Shown: positions 7,884 to 15,873, numbered from the stretch's first letter. The stretch is DNA of 39,167 nt from Lentzea indica (GCF_012184385.1 NZ_VSRL01000063.1:1-39167); one strand, 5' to 3'. The notes: generated from the letters alone by a model not told the origin. A program made the numbers and translations.

Positions 7884-10800
7884 ATGGCGCTGGAACCGGA
7901 GATCGGGCTCGTCGGCAGGGACGACATCACCGCACTGGTGGAGTCGTTGGTGGAACGCCGCCCGAAGAACCCTCTCCCGGTGATCGTCGCGTTCGGCCCT
8001 GGCGGCAGCGGCAAGACGTCGCTGCTCGACCACGTCCGCCGGCGCTACCGCGACGCCCCGACGGCCAAGGTCGACCTCGACAAGGCCGGTTCCCGCTCCT
8101 GCAAGGACATCCTCGACGTCGCCGCCGAACAGCTGCGGTCCTACCAACACGCCGAGTTCGGCCGCATGCGGCTGCCGCGCTACGACCTCGCCCGCCTCGC
8201 GCTGCACCCGGAAATGGACATCGGCACGGGGGACGATCCGCACCACCGCGCCCGTGAGCTCGCCGCCAAGCAGATGACTCGGCTCGTCGCCGTCGCCGAC
8301 GCCGCCGAGGTCGTCGAGATGCTGCCGCCGGCACAAGGCATGGGGAAGGTGCTGCGGCCGCTTCTCCTGTGGCTCATCGGGCTCGCGGTCGTCGCGCCAC
8401 GGCCGTTGCGATGGCTGCTGGGCGGGCCGCGGGTCGCGAGTGCGTTGCGGTGGTTCGAGAACTACGTCGGCAAGGAGCTCGAATCGGGTCACCGCCCGAA
8501 GTTCGACGCCGCACTCGTGCACACGTGGAGCCTCAACCGCGCCGGCGACACGCTGGAGATCGACCGCCTGCTCGTCGCCGCGTTCCTCGCCGACATCACG
8601 GCCGCCTACCGGTTTCGCGGCTACCGCAGGATGAACAGCCTGCTGCTGCTCGACGGCGCCGACCTCCTCGACGGCATCGACTCCTACCTGCCGCCGAAAC
8701 GGCCACGACCCGCCGCTCGCGCCACCGACTTCCTGAGCCTGCTCGCCGAGCGGCGCGTCAAGGAGCCGCACGTGCCGCTGCTCGTCATCGCCACCAAGCA
8801 GTCCGCGCCCGTGCTGCCCGATTCGGCACCGTCGGTGTTCAAGCCGATACGCCTGGAGCCCTTCACGCTGGCGCAGACCCGGCAGTTCCTGGCCGAATGG
8901 AACCGCACCCGCAACAGCACCGTCGAGTCCGAGGCGCTCGTCGAGGAGCTGCAGGAGGTCACGCACGGCCACCCGCTCGCGGTGCGGCTCGCCATTCAGC
9001 TCGTGCAGTTCGTGTTCGCGCGCGACCAGGTGCTGCCGTCGGTCCGTGCGGTGTTCGACGAACGACTGCCGGTCGACGAGGCCACAACGTTCCAGGACGC
9101 CACGGTCGGCGACTACCTGCTTCTCCGCTTCTTCCAACGGATTCCGGGCACGGAGGAGATGCCGGAACGCGAGGCCGCGCGCGAGATCTTCGCCCGCCTC
9201 GCGGCCCCGCGACTGCTCGACCGGCACGTGATCCGCGCGCTGCTGCCCGCGTCGTGGTCGGCCGAGAACATGCGCGCACTGCTGGCACAACTCAGCTTTG
9301 TGAGCCAACAGGGCGACAACTTCGTGCTGCACCCGCTGTTGCGTGACCTGCTCGCGCGCAGACTCCGCGAGGTCCCAGAAGACCAGGCGTTCTCACACCT
9401 GAACGTCCATCGGCTGCTGAAGGATCGCTACGACAGCCTCGGCCAACGCGAAGACGCGCTCTACCACGCACTCGCGCTCGGCGAAGTCCACCTCGTCGCG
9501 CATCGGCTGCGCCCACACGTCGACGAACGCAGCGACCGCTGGATCGCCGAGCTCGCCGCCATCGCCGAGGCTCCGATGCCGCCGGGCGAGGGCGAGCCGG
9601 ACCTCGACGAGGAGCCGCGCACGTGGTGGGAGCGTTTGAGGACCGGCACCAAGCTCAACCTCCACCGCCGCTACGACCGCGTTGTGCGCCCGGAGACAGG
9701 GTTGCTGGAGGACGCCGTCATCGCCACCTGGGAACTGCGCTCCCGCAGCCGGATCGTCCGTCCGACGGTCGAGATGTACGACCGGGTCCTGCGTACCCAC
9801 CAGGAACTCGACGGCGCCGAGGAACGCCTGACCGCTTACCGCACGATGAAACGCGCACTCGAACACAACACGCCCGCGTCTCCACCGGCGTCGTTGCCGC
9901 GCCCATCGACTGTCGGAAGGTATCCGTATCCGCGGCGCTGGCCCGGACGCAACGCGTTGCGGCGCGGCGCCGTCTATCTCGTCGTCGTGCTGCTTGTGTT
10001 GTACGGCGCGGCTTTCTACCTCAAGAGCAGCAACCACTGCTTGCGCTACGGCATTCTCGAACCCGGCGAGCTCGTCGCGGACCTCGCGGGCAAACGTCCG
10101 TACCTGTCCGAAATGGACGGCGTGCAGTGCGTTGGTCTCAGCGAGAAACCGGGCCGGTTCGCTCACGGTGACCCGGCGTCGCAGAACAACGACGACGCAG
10201 AGGTCGAAGAGCTGGCGAAGCTCATCGCGGAGGAGAACGACCGCGCCGCCAAGGTGAAGGACCGCCATGTCGTCACGATCGTCGTCGCCACGATGCTCAG
10301 CTCCGGCGAGCGGGTGAAACGCGATCTGTCCGCGGGCGTGAACGAGTTGCGCGGCGCCTATCTCGCCCAGCGCGACTGGAACCAGCTGGACGGGCTCGGC
10401 CGCAACCCGTTGGTACGCCTCGTTCTCGCCAACTTCGGCGGTGAGTCGGTGCACGCCGCTGAAGTCGCCGAGCAGATCCGCGCTTACGCCGAGCGTGACC
10501 CGTCGGTGATCGCCGTGACCGGCCTCGGGCAGAGCCGCGAGACCACGCAGTCCGCGCTCGCCGTGCTGGGTCCGTCGAAGGAACGGCCGACGGGCATCCC
10601 GATGGTGGGCTCGTCGTTGTCGTCGACGAGCTTCAGCCAGAAGCCTTACTTCTTCCGCGTCGCTCCCTCCAACGATCGCCAGGCTCAGGTCGCCGCCCGC
10701 GTCATCGAGCGCACCGAAGCGTTGCGCGGCCGGCCGTTGCACCTCGTGCGCAGCCCGGGGGACGAGTACAGCTCGGATCTCGCAGACGAGTTCCAGGAAC

Positions 10801-11453
10801 TGCTGAAGCCCGAACAGCACGACTACGACGAGACGGCGAACGCGGTCGCCGCCCAGCTCGGCCGAGTGGTGACGGAGATCTGCCAGAAGTCGCCGAACCC
10901 GCTCATCCTCTACACGGGCCGCACCGCGGAGGTCGGCGGGCTGCTGACCGAGCTGAGCCACAGCCACTGCACCGACCCCGTCGTGTTCGGCGGGGACGAT
11001 CTCACCCAGCTGGAGACGACGAACTTCACGGATCTGGAAGACATCAAACGATTCGCCGACGGCAGGCTCTACTTCACGACGTTCGCGTGGACGCCGGGCC
11101 GCGAACCGATTCCCCCGCCGACGCAACAGTTCTTCACCACCTACGAAGCCGCGCAGAAGCGGCATGCGAGGCGGGCATTCCTTTCGGGCCCCAACGGACA
11201 CGTTCTGCTCGCCTATGACGCCGTCAGCGTTGTCGCGCGCCACACCCCCGTTGGGGCGTCACGAGAAGAGGTGTTCAAGAGGCTGCGCACTTTGCGTGAC
11301 TTCCCCGGCGCGTCCGGGAGGCTGACGTTCGACCGCCCCGGCGCGAGCGACACGTCCGGCGCCGATCCGGCCGGCAAGCTGGTCGTGGGCCAGATCGTCA
11401 AGCTGGACAACGGTTTTCTCGTGTCTCGATACGTCGCGCACGAGGACACGTGA
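7884..11453 (+). CDS. STAND/AAA-like ATPase - transmembrane helix - type-1 periplasmic-binding-protein fusion
   Basis: An 1189-residue protein of unusual design. The N-terminal cytoplasmic part has Walker A GPGGSGKT (38-45) and Walker B SLLLLD (D257), followed by an ATPase lid-like and winged-helix-like region (LEPFTLAQTRQFLAEW, VTHGHPLAVRLAIQL). A hydrophobic stretch lies at 157-171. A single clear membrane helix spans about 696-713, preceded by RRWPGRN..LRR, so the N-terminus is predicted inside. After two Cys and an acidic linker, residues about 794-1185 form a type-1 solute-binding (Leu/Ile/Val-receptor-like) domain: VRLVLANFGG, DPSVIAVTGLGQS, IPMVGSSLSS, YFFRVAPSNDRQA. This looks like a receptor coupling an extracellular ligand to an internal NTPase switch (inference). 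It is not an ABC transporter: no ABC signature or permease is present. The ATG at 7884 has only GAGG close by, so the start is slightly uncertain. Confidence 0.87.
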   Translation: MALEPEIGLVGRDDITALVESLVERRPKNPLPVIVAFGPGGSGKTSLLDHVRRRYRDAPTAKVDLDKAGSRSCKDILDVAAEQLRSYQHAEFGRMRLPRYDLARLALHPEMDIGTGDDPHHRARELAAKQMTRLVAVADAAEVVEMLPPAQGMGKVLRPLLLWLIGLAVVAPRPLRWLLGGPRVASALRWFENYVGKELESGHRPKFDAALVHTWSLNRAGDTLEIDRLLVAAFLADITAAYRFRGYRRMNSLLLLDGADLLDGIDSYLPPKRPRPAARATDFLSLLAERRVKEPHVPLLVIATKQSAPVLPDSAPSVFKPIRLEPFTLAQTRQFLAEWNRTRNSTVESEALVEELQEVTHGHPLAVRLAIQLVQFVFARDQVLPSVRAVFDERLPVDEATTFQDATVGDYLLLRFFQRIPGTEEMPEREAAREIFARLAAPRLLDRHVIRALLPASWSAENMRALLAQLSFVSQQGDNFVLHPLLRDLLARRLREVPEDQAFSHLNVHRLLKDRYDSLGQREDALYHALALGEVHLVAHRLRPHVDERSDRWIAELAAIAEAPMPPGEGEPDLDEEPRTWWERLRTGTKLNLHRRYDRVVRPETGLLEDAVIATWELRSRSRIVRPTVEMYDRVLRTHQELDGAEERLTAYRTMKRALEHNTPASPPASLPRPSTVGRYPYPRRWPGRNALRRGAVYLVVVLLVLYGAAFYLKSSNHCLRYGILEPGELVADLAGKRPYLSEMDGVQCVGLSEKPGRFAHGDPASQNNDDAEVEELAKLIAEENDRAAKVKDRHVVTIVVATMLSSGERVKRDLSAGVNELRGAYLAQRDWNQLDGLGRNPLVRLVLANFGGESVHAAEVAEQIRAYAERDPSVIAVTGLGQSRETTQSALAVLGPSKERPTGIPMVGSSLSSTSFSQKPYFFRVAPSNDRQAQVAARVIERTEALRGRPLHLVRSPGDEYSSDLADEFQELLKPEQHDYDETANAVAAQLGRVVTEICQKSPNPLILYTGRTAEVGGLLTELSHSHCTDPVVFGGDDLTQLETTNFTDLEDIKRFADGRLYFTTFAWTPGREPIPPPTQQFFTTYEAAQKRHARRAFLSGPNGHVLLAYDAVSVVARHTPVGASREEVFKRLRTLRDFPGASGRLTFDRPGASDTSGADPAGKLVVGQIVKLDNGFLVSRYVAHEDT

Positions 11454-11554
11454 CGGTGCGGCGAAGTGACTGCGGGTCACCGGACCCCGTGCGGCCACAG
11501 GAAGATACCGCCCGTTCGCACTCGTTTCCCGGTCAAGTCGCGGAGGTACTGTTG

Positions 11555-11947
11555 ATGGCACGAACTCAGGATGTCCGCGACGGTGCGGAGGAGCGGGGGT
11601 GTGCCGTGTCCTTCAAGGCGGAGTTCCTCGCTGAACTCGAGGATTGTCTGCGCGGCTACGGCGCGGTCCCGGTGAGCAATCCCGACGCACTCGCGTTGTT
11701 CATCGAGTTCGTGCGAGCTCTTCCGGACAGCGATCAGAAGCTGCGCTGTCTCGAAGGCGTGGATCAGGGTTCCGGGTCGTTCTGGAACAACCCGGCGGTG
11801 TGGTGGGAGCAGGTGCCGCGGTTCGGTGCGGGTCTGCCGCGATGCGGATCGGCGGAATGCCGGAAGTTGCTGGACGACATGCTCGACGAGGCCATCAGCG
11901 ACGAGATCGACGTGCTGGAGATGGAGATCCGCGAGCTGCCCAGCTAG
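11555..11947 (+). CDS. Hypothetical protein, 130 residues
   Basis: I do not recognise this protein. The ATG at 11555 is preferred because GGAGG (11542-11546) lies 8 nt upstream; the reading frame is open back to 11450, and a GTG at 11606 is also possible. It is acidic and soluble, with no signal peptide or membrane helix. The core (from about 20) is largely helical in appearance: AEFLAELEDCLRGYG, a Trp-rich middle (SFWNNPAVWWEQVP), then LPRCGSAECRKLLDDMLDEA and an acidic end. Two Cys six residues apart (CGSAEC) could bind a metal or form a disulfide. It is 101 nt downstream of the ATPase/binding-protein fusion on the same strand and may be functionally linked. Confidence 0.65.
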   Translation: MARTQDVRDGAEERGCAVSFKAEFLAELEDCLRGYGAVPVSNPDALALFIEFVRALPDSDQKLRCLEGVDQGSGSFWNNPAVWWEQVPRFGAGLPRCGSAECRKLLDDMLDEAISDEIDVLEMEIRELPS

Positions 11948-11961
11948 TCACGACATGCCTG

Positions 11962-11996
11962 CCGGCGCCGCCAACCTGTTACGGCCACGGCGCCGG
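11962..11996. terminator. Convergent-gene hairpin
   Basis: CCGGCGCCG (11962-11970) and CGGCGCCGG (11988-11996) form a perfect 9-bp stem with a 17-nt loop. It lies between the stops of two convergent genes (11947 and 12019), where it could end transcription from both sides. Confidence 0.55.
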
Positions 11997-12018
11997 GGCG
12001 CATGATCGAGCACAGCGG

Positions 12019-12510
12019 TTATTTGACGGCCACGAGCGACTTGAACAGTTCCCGATAGCGGTGGAGAGCCAGTCGCAAGTCCTCGGTCTGTGGATCACCG
12101 TTTCCCTTGAGCTGCTCGGTGAGGGAGCGGTGCCGGGAGGTGAGCTCCTCGATCGCCCGCTTCACGAGGTCGTCCGCCTTGCGGACGGCGGCCTTCGGGT
12201 CGTCGACGAACTCGTACTGCACGGCCTGCCACTCGTCCTCGAGCTTGCTGGACGACCGCTGCTCCGTGCGCTGTGCGTCTGGTGTCCGCTCGGTCTGTGA
12301 CGTGCGCTCTGCGTGTCGCTCCGTTTCCGGCGTGCGTTCGGCCTGCGACGTGTGCTGCTCCGCGTGCCGCTCCGTCTGCGTCTGTGTCTGTGTTTGCGGT
12401 GTGCGTTCGGGTTGAGCCGTGCGCTCACCGCGTTCGGTCTGCTGCTCGGTCTGTTGCGGCCGAGCCGAGGTGGGCGTGGGAACAGCCGCGTGGGTGGGTG
12501 CCTCAGACAT
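12019..12510 (-). CDS. Hypothetical protein with Thr/Gln/Glu/Arg-rich repetitive N-terminal half
   Basis: A 163-residue soluble protein of unknown function. Residues about 15-85 are low complexity with imperfect T-E/Q-x-x repeats (TERHAEQ, TQTQTQTE, TERTP-type units), probably disordered. Residues about 90-163 form a helical domain (WQAVQYEFVDDPKAAVRKADDLV, then TEDLRLALHRYRELFKSL) that is clearly paralogous to the C-terminal domain of the gene just upstream. The ATG at 12510 has an AAGGAGAAG ribosome binding site, and the start overlaps the upstream gene's end by 8 nt, implying translational coupling. It ends the minus-strand run that includes rtcB. Confidence 0.8.
   Translation of the reverse strand: MSEAPTHAAVPTPTSARPQQTEQQTERGERTAQPERTPQTQTQTQTERHAEQHTSQAERTPETERHAERTSQTERTPDAQRTEQRSSSKLEDEWQAVQYEFVDDPKAAVRKADDLVKRAIEELTSRHRSLTEQLKGNGDPQTEDLRLALHRYRELFKSLVAVK
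12270..12460 (-). repeat. Low-complexity repeat tract inside the Thr/Gln-rich protein
   Basis: A run of imperfect short repeats (on the plus strand, units such as CGTGCGCTC and TGTGTCTG recur) that encodes the repetitive T-E/Q-R segment. Such tracts often vary in length between strains by slippage. It is not a CRISPR array: there are no uniform repeats or unique spacers. Confidence 0.65.
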
Positions 12511-13087
12511 CCGTCTTCTCCTTCCGCACGGCCTCACGGTCCTTGCTCGGAGCCGCACCGTGTTCGAGCAGGTCGGTGAACAGCTCGCGGTAGTGCACCA
12601 TCGCGGTGCGCAAATCCTCGGTGCTCGCCTCGCCGATCTCCTGGCGTTCGGAGATGTCGTGCGCCTTGCGGTAGTGCTCCAACGTCCGCGCGTGTTCGAC
12701 GGACAGCACGCTCAGCTGCGCCTCGTAACCCTCGGTGGGATAACCGCGCTCGGCCATCAGATCGGTGACCAGCCGGTCGGCGTCCGAGATCGCCTTCTCC
12801 GGCGAGTCGACGAACTTCGCCTGCACGCCGGCCCAGTGCCGCCGGTAACTCTCCTGTGCCGAAGGGGAAAGCGGCTTCAGGTCGAACTCGCTGTGGCGGT
12901 GTTCCCGCTGCGCGAGCTCCTTCTCCGCGGCCGTTCTGCTGTCGCTCTGCTCGACCGCGTGGTCGTACTCGGGGCCGAAGCGATCGCGCAGCTTCTTGCG
13001 CTGCCAGGCGGGCCTCACCACGAACGCGAGGACCACCAGCACCACGAGAACCGCGACCACCAGGCCGATGATTGCGCCCGTTGACAT
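12503..13087 (-). CDS. Membrane-anchored hypothetical protein, paralogue of the next gene
   Basis: A 194-residue protein. One N-terminal membrane helix (about residues 4-26, GAIIGLVVAVLVVLVVLAFVV) is followed by a basic stop-transfer (RPAWQRKKLRDRFG), so most of the protein should be cytoplasmic. The rest is charged and helical: FGPEYDHAVEQ, ERGYPTEGYEAQLSVLS, and a C-terminal TEDLRTAMVHYRELFTDLL. The segment VQAKFVDSPEKAISDADRLV matches VQYEFVDDPKAAVRKADDLV in the downstream gene. This family is recalled as common and uncharacterised in actinomycetes. The ATG at 13087 is chosen for its GGAGG site (13099-13095, 7 nt spacing); that site lies inside a 12-bp hairpin (see separate entry). Confidence 0.85.
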   Translation of the reverse strand: MSTGAIIGLVVAVLVVLVVLAFVVRPAWQRKKLRDRFGPEYDHAVEQSDSRTAAEKELAQREHRHSEFDLKPLSPSAQESYRRHWAGVQAKFVDSPEKAISDADRLVTDLMAERGYPTEGYEAQLSVLSVEHARTLEHYRKAHDISERQEIGEASTEDLRTAMVHYRELFTDLLEHGAAPSKDREAVRKEKTDV

Positions 13088-13094
13088 GGAAAAA

Positions 13095-13131
13095 CCTCCA
13101 AGACAGGCCAAAGACTCTGCTGTCCTGGAGG
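13095..13131 (-). promoter_or_regulatory. Hairpin that sequesters the ribosome binding site between rtcB and the downstream gene
   Basis: On the minus strand, CCTCCAGGACAG (13131-13120) pairs over 12 bp (one G-U) with CTGTCTTGGAGG (13106-13095), with a 13-nt loop. The second arm contains the GGAGG ribosome binding site of the gene starting at 13087 and is followed directly by five T residues. It therefore looks both like an intrinsic terminator and like a translational lock. It could uncouple rtcB from the two downstream genes. Confidence 0.6.
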
Positions 13132-13139
13132 CTTCCCGT

Positions 13140-13156
13140 GTTTCCGAAGGGGAAAC
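13140..13156 (-). terminator. Small hairpin just after rtcB
   Basis: GTTTCC (13140-13145) and GGAAAC (13151-13156) are perfectly complementary around a 5-nt loop, 1 nt beyond the rtcB stop codon on the minus strand. It may end or stabilise the rtcB message together with the larger hairpin that follows. Confidence 0.35.
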
Positions 13157-13157
13157 A

Positions 13158-14336
13158 TCAACCCTTGATACAAACCACCTGCTTGAGCTTCGCGACCACC
13201 TCGACCAGGTCGGACTGGTTCGCCATCACGGTGTCGATGTCCTTGTAGGCGCCTGGGATCTCGTCCACGACACCGGCGTCCTTGCGGCACTCGACACCAC
13301 TTGTCTGGGCGGCGAGATCCTGCTCGGTGAACGTCTTGCGAGCCTTGTTGCGCGACATCCTCCGGCCGGCGCCGTGCGACGCCGACTCGAACGAGTCAGG
13401 GTTCCCGAGCCCGCGCACGATGTACGAGCCGGTGCCCATGGAGCCGGGGATGATGCCCAGCTCACCTCGTCCGGCGCGGATCGCACCCTTGCGGGTCACC
13501 AGCACGTCCTCACCGAAGTGCGTCTCCTCCGCCACGTAGTTGTGGTGACAGGAGATCGGCTCCTCGAAGAGGATCTGCGGGAACTCGGCGCGCATCACGT
13601 CGCAGACCAAACGCAGCATGACCGCGCGGTTACGCCGCGCGTAGTCCTGCGCCCAGTACAGGTCGTGCCGGTACGCCGCCATCTCGGGCGTACCCGCGAG
13701 GAACACGGCGAGGTCCGGGTCCGGCAGCTCGGCGTTGTGCGCGAGCGTGCGCGCCACCGAGATGTGGTGCTGCGCCAGCTCGTTGCCGATGCCACGCGAC
13801 CCCGAGTGCAGCATGACCCACACGCGCTGGTCGGTGTCCAGACACACCTCGAGGAAGTGGTTGCCGCCGCCGAGCGTGCCCATCTGGTGCAGTGCCTTGT
13901 CGGCGCGCGCCTTCACGGCAGGCGTCAGGTCGTCGAACTTCCTCCAGAACGCCGCCCAGTCGGACGCGTCCCTCTCGGTGAACGCGGTCGCCCTGTGCTG
14001 ACCGAAACCGACCGGGACCACGGCCTCCATGCGGGACCGCAACCCGCGCAGTGTCTCCGGCAGGTCGCTCGCCGTGAGCGAGGTGCGTACGGCGGTCATG
14101 CCGCAGCCGATGTCCACGCCGACGGCCGCGGGGGAGACGGCGTCGCGCAACGCGATCACCGACCCCACCGTGGCGCCCTTGCCGTAATGCACGTCCGGCA
14201 TCACGGCGATGTGCTTGACGGCCCACGGCAGCGCGGAGATGTTCTGAAGCTGGCGCATGGCGAACTCTTCGACCTCATCGGGCCGAGTCCACATGCGGAT
14301 GTCCACGTTCTGGCCGCGGACCACGGTTGCTGCCAT
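13158..14336 (-). CDS. rtcB: RtcB-family RNA ligase
   Basis: A 392-residue RNA ligase joining 2',3'-cyclic phosphate (or 3'-phosphate) and 5'-hydroxyl RNA ends with GTP and Mn(II). Visible family motifs: MPDVHYGKGATVGSVIA, VGVDIGCGM (metal-binding Asp and Cys), GGGNHF (metal His and GMP pocket), LHSGSRGIGN, the metal-binding HHNY, ASHGAGRRMSR (nucleotide pocket and conserved His region) and the terminal Lys-Gly. The ATG at 14336 is chosen from alignment with known starts (MAATVVRGQNVDIRMW). The frame is open further upstream, but that part would overlap the gene before it. It starts 10 nt after the secreted-protein stop, so the two are probably cotranscribed. In actinomycetes its role is likely RNA repair or stress-linked tRNA/rRNA end healing. 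Confidence 0.95.
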   Translation of the reverse strand: MAATVVRGQNVDIRMWTRPDEVEEFAMRQLQNISALPWAVKHIAVMPDVHYGKGATVGSVIALRDAVSPAAVGVDIGCGMTAVRTSLTASDLPETLRGLRSRMEAVVPVGFGQHRATAFTERDASDWAAFWRKFDDLTPAVKARADKALHQMGTLGGGNHFLEVCLDTDQRVWVMLHSGSRGIGNELAQHHISVARTLAHNAELPDPDLAVFLAGTPEMAAYRHDLYWAQDYARRNRAVMLRLVCDVMRAEFPQILFEEPISCHHNYVAEETHFGEDVLVTRKGAIRAGRGELGIIPGSMGTGSYIVRGLGNPDSFESASHGAGRRMSRNKARKTFTEQDLAAQTSGVECRKDAGVVDEIPGAYKDIDTVMANQSDLVEVVAKLKQVVCIKG

Positions 14337-14346
14337 GGGTACGAGG

Positions 14347-15024
14347 TTAGGCTGCGTTTTGCTTGATCCACAAAGGAGTTTCGGCTTCGGCACCGACGAA
14401 CTCCCACGTTCCCTTGCGCACCTTGGCCTTGCTCATGTCGCCGCCGAGGTTCGTGACGAACGCCCGCACCGTCGGCAGGTCGTTGACGTCCGCGATCAGG
14501 ATCGCCTTGTCCTGCAACGTGACGCTGCCGCCGCCGAGCTTCTCGCGCGCGACCGCGTCCTTGAGCAGGCCTTCGCGGACCTGCTTCGCGGTGATGCCGT
14601 CGACCTCGACCTGGATGGCGTCGACCTTCGGAGAGTTCGCGGGCAGGAAGCGGAACGTCAGCACCGACTCCTGCCTGAACTGCTTGCTGATCGTCGAGGC
14701 CGTGTGGCGCAGGCTCTCCTCCCCGAGGGTGACGTCGAACTTGCGCGAGCGTTCGAACGTCGTCTGCTGAAGTTCGCTCGACCAGAACACACCGTCCAGC
14801 AGCGTGGAGCGGGTCGTGACGCCGCCGTTGGCGAACACGATGCCGCGGACTTCGCGGTCGAACTTGACGAGCCTGTCCTGCAGGCGCGGGTCGGCCGGAT
14901 CGGTGATGATCGCGGTGTTGTTCGTCGCGAAGATCTCCGGGCACGGCAGCGGTGCGCCCGCCGCCGTGCCCGTGGGGATCGTGAACGCCAGCACCGACGT
15001 GACTGCCACGAGAAGCTTTCGCAT
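14347..15024 (-). CDS. Secreted hypothetical protein
   Basis: A 225-residue protein with a Sec signal peptide (MRKLLVAVTSVLAFTIPTGTAAGA, cleavage expected near 24). There is no lipobox or later membrane helix, so it should be exported. The mature part has no domain I can name: it opens LPCPEIFATNNTAIITDPADPRLQDRL, has Asp/Val-rich beta-like stretches in the middle, and ends AEAETPLWIKQNAA. The ATG at 15024 lacks a clear ribosome binding site; an in-frame ATG at 15060 would give a longer n-region but still a signal peptide. It sits between the ABC exporter genes and rtcB in a same-strand run. Confidence 0.75.
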   Translation of the reverse strand: MRKLLVAVTSVLAFTIPTGTAAGAPLPCPEIFATNNTAIITDPADPRLQDRLVKFDREVRGIVFANGGVTTRSTLLDGVFWSSELQQTTFERSRKFDVTLGEESLRHTASTISKQFRQESVLTFRFLPANSPKVDAIQVEVDGITAKQVREGLLKDAVAREKLGGGSVTLQDKAILIADVNDLPTVRAFVTNLGGDMSKAKVRKGTWEFVGAEAETPLWIKQNAA

Positions 15025-15072
15025 GCCGCACAACGTATGGCTCCGGCGTGAACTGGGCATGTGGAATTCCGC

Positions 15073-15873
15073 TCAGCGGGCCACCGCGCGCTTGTACTGG
15101 TAGTTGGCCAGCGGCACGAAGATCAGCAGGAAGATCACCACCCAGCCGAGCGAGGCGAGCACCGGGTGCTGCAGCGGCCAGACGTCCGGTGGAGGCGACA
15201 GCGGGGAGGTGTTGCCGAACAGCTCACGGGCGGCCGCCGTGACCGCCGACACCGGGTTCCACTCCGCGATGTGGCGCAGCACCGCGGGCAGCCTCTCCGA
15301 CTGCACGAACGTGTTCGCGATGTAAGTGATGGGGAAGATGAAGATGAAGCTGGCGTTGTTGAACACCTCGGGACTGCGCACCAGGAGCCCGATCCAGGCC
15401 ATCGCCCACGAGAACGCGTAGGCGAAGAGCAGCAGCAATGCGACCCCGGCGAGTGCCTCCAGCGGTGAGGAGCGGATGCGCCAGCCGACGATCAGGCCGG
15501 TGACCATCATGATGACGATGACCAGCGCGTTGTTCACCAGGTCGGAAGTCGTGCGGCCGACCAGGACGGCGGAGCGCGCCATCGGCAGCGAGCGGAACCT
15601 GTCGATGATGCCCTTGGTGATGTCCTCGGCGAGACCGCTGCCGGTGATGGTGGCGCCGAACAGCACGGTCTGCGCGAAGATGCCTGCCATCAGGAACTCC
15701 CGGTAGTCCATGCCCGGGATGTCGATCGAGCCGCCGAACACGTACGCGAACAGCAGCACGAACATGATCGGCGCCGCGGTCGAGAACACCAGCAGGTCCG
15801 GCACTCGTTTGATCTTGATCAGGTTGCGCTTGGCGACCACAGAACCGTCGGCAAGTGCTTGCAGCAGCTTCAC
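15073..15873 (-). CDS. ABC-2 type exporter permease (DrrB-like)
   Basis: A 266-residue integral membrane protein with about six helices (for example APIMFVLLFAYVFGG, ALVIVIMMVTGLIVG, LAGVALLLLFAYAFSWAMAWIG, LGWVVIFLLIFVPLA). The conserved ABC-2 features are a cytoplasmic N-terminus, RFRSLPMARSAVLVGR after the second helix, and a late NPVSAVTAAARELFGN loop, as in DrrB-type drug exporters. The GTG start at 15873 overlaps the ATPase stop (GTGA), so the two subunits are translationally coupled. The substrate cannot be told from sequence; a hydrophobic metabolite or antibiotic is typical of the family. Confidence 0.9.
   Translation of the reverse strand: MKLLQALADGSVVAKRNLIKIKRVPDLLVFSTAAPIMFVLLFAYVFGGSIDIPGMDYREFLMAGIFAQTVLFGATITGSGLAEDITKGIIDRFRSLPMARSAVLVGRTTSDLVNNALVIVIMMVTGLIVGWRIRSSPLEALAGVALLLLFAYAFSWAMAWIGLLVRSPEVFNNASFIFIFPITYIANTFVQSERLPAVLRHIAEWNPVSAVTAAARELFGNTSPLSPPPDVWPLQHPVLASLGWVVIFLLIFVPLANYQYKRAVAR

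Noticed and set aside
9393..11243. A 616-codon minus-strand open frame under the receptor fusion
   Set aside because: It is antisense to a gene with convincing domains on the plus strand; its translation is low-information and matches no family.
7884..11453. Reading the large protein as an ordinary ABC-transporter binding protein
   Set aside because: It has a large N-terminal P-loop ATPase, no signal peptide and no partner permease, so a plain transporter component does not fit.
12270..12460. Regular short repeats that could suggest a CRISPR array
   Set aside because: The repeats are short, imperfect and in-frame within a coding sequence; there are no unique spacers and no cas genes.
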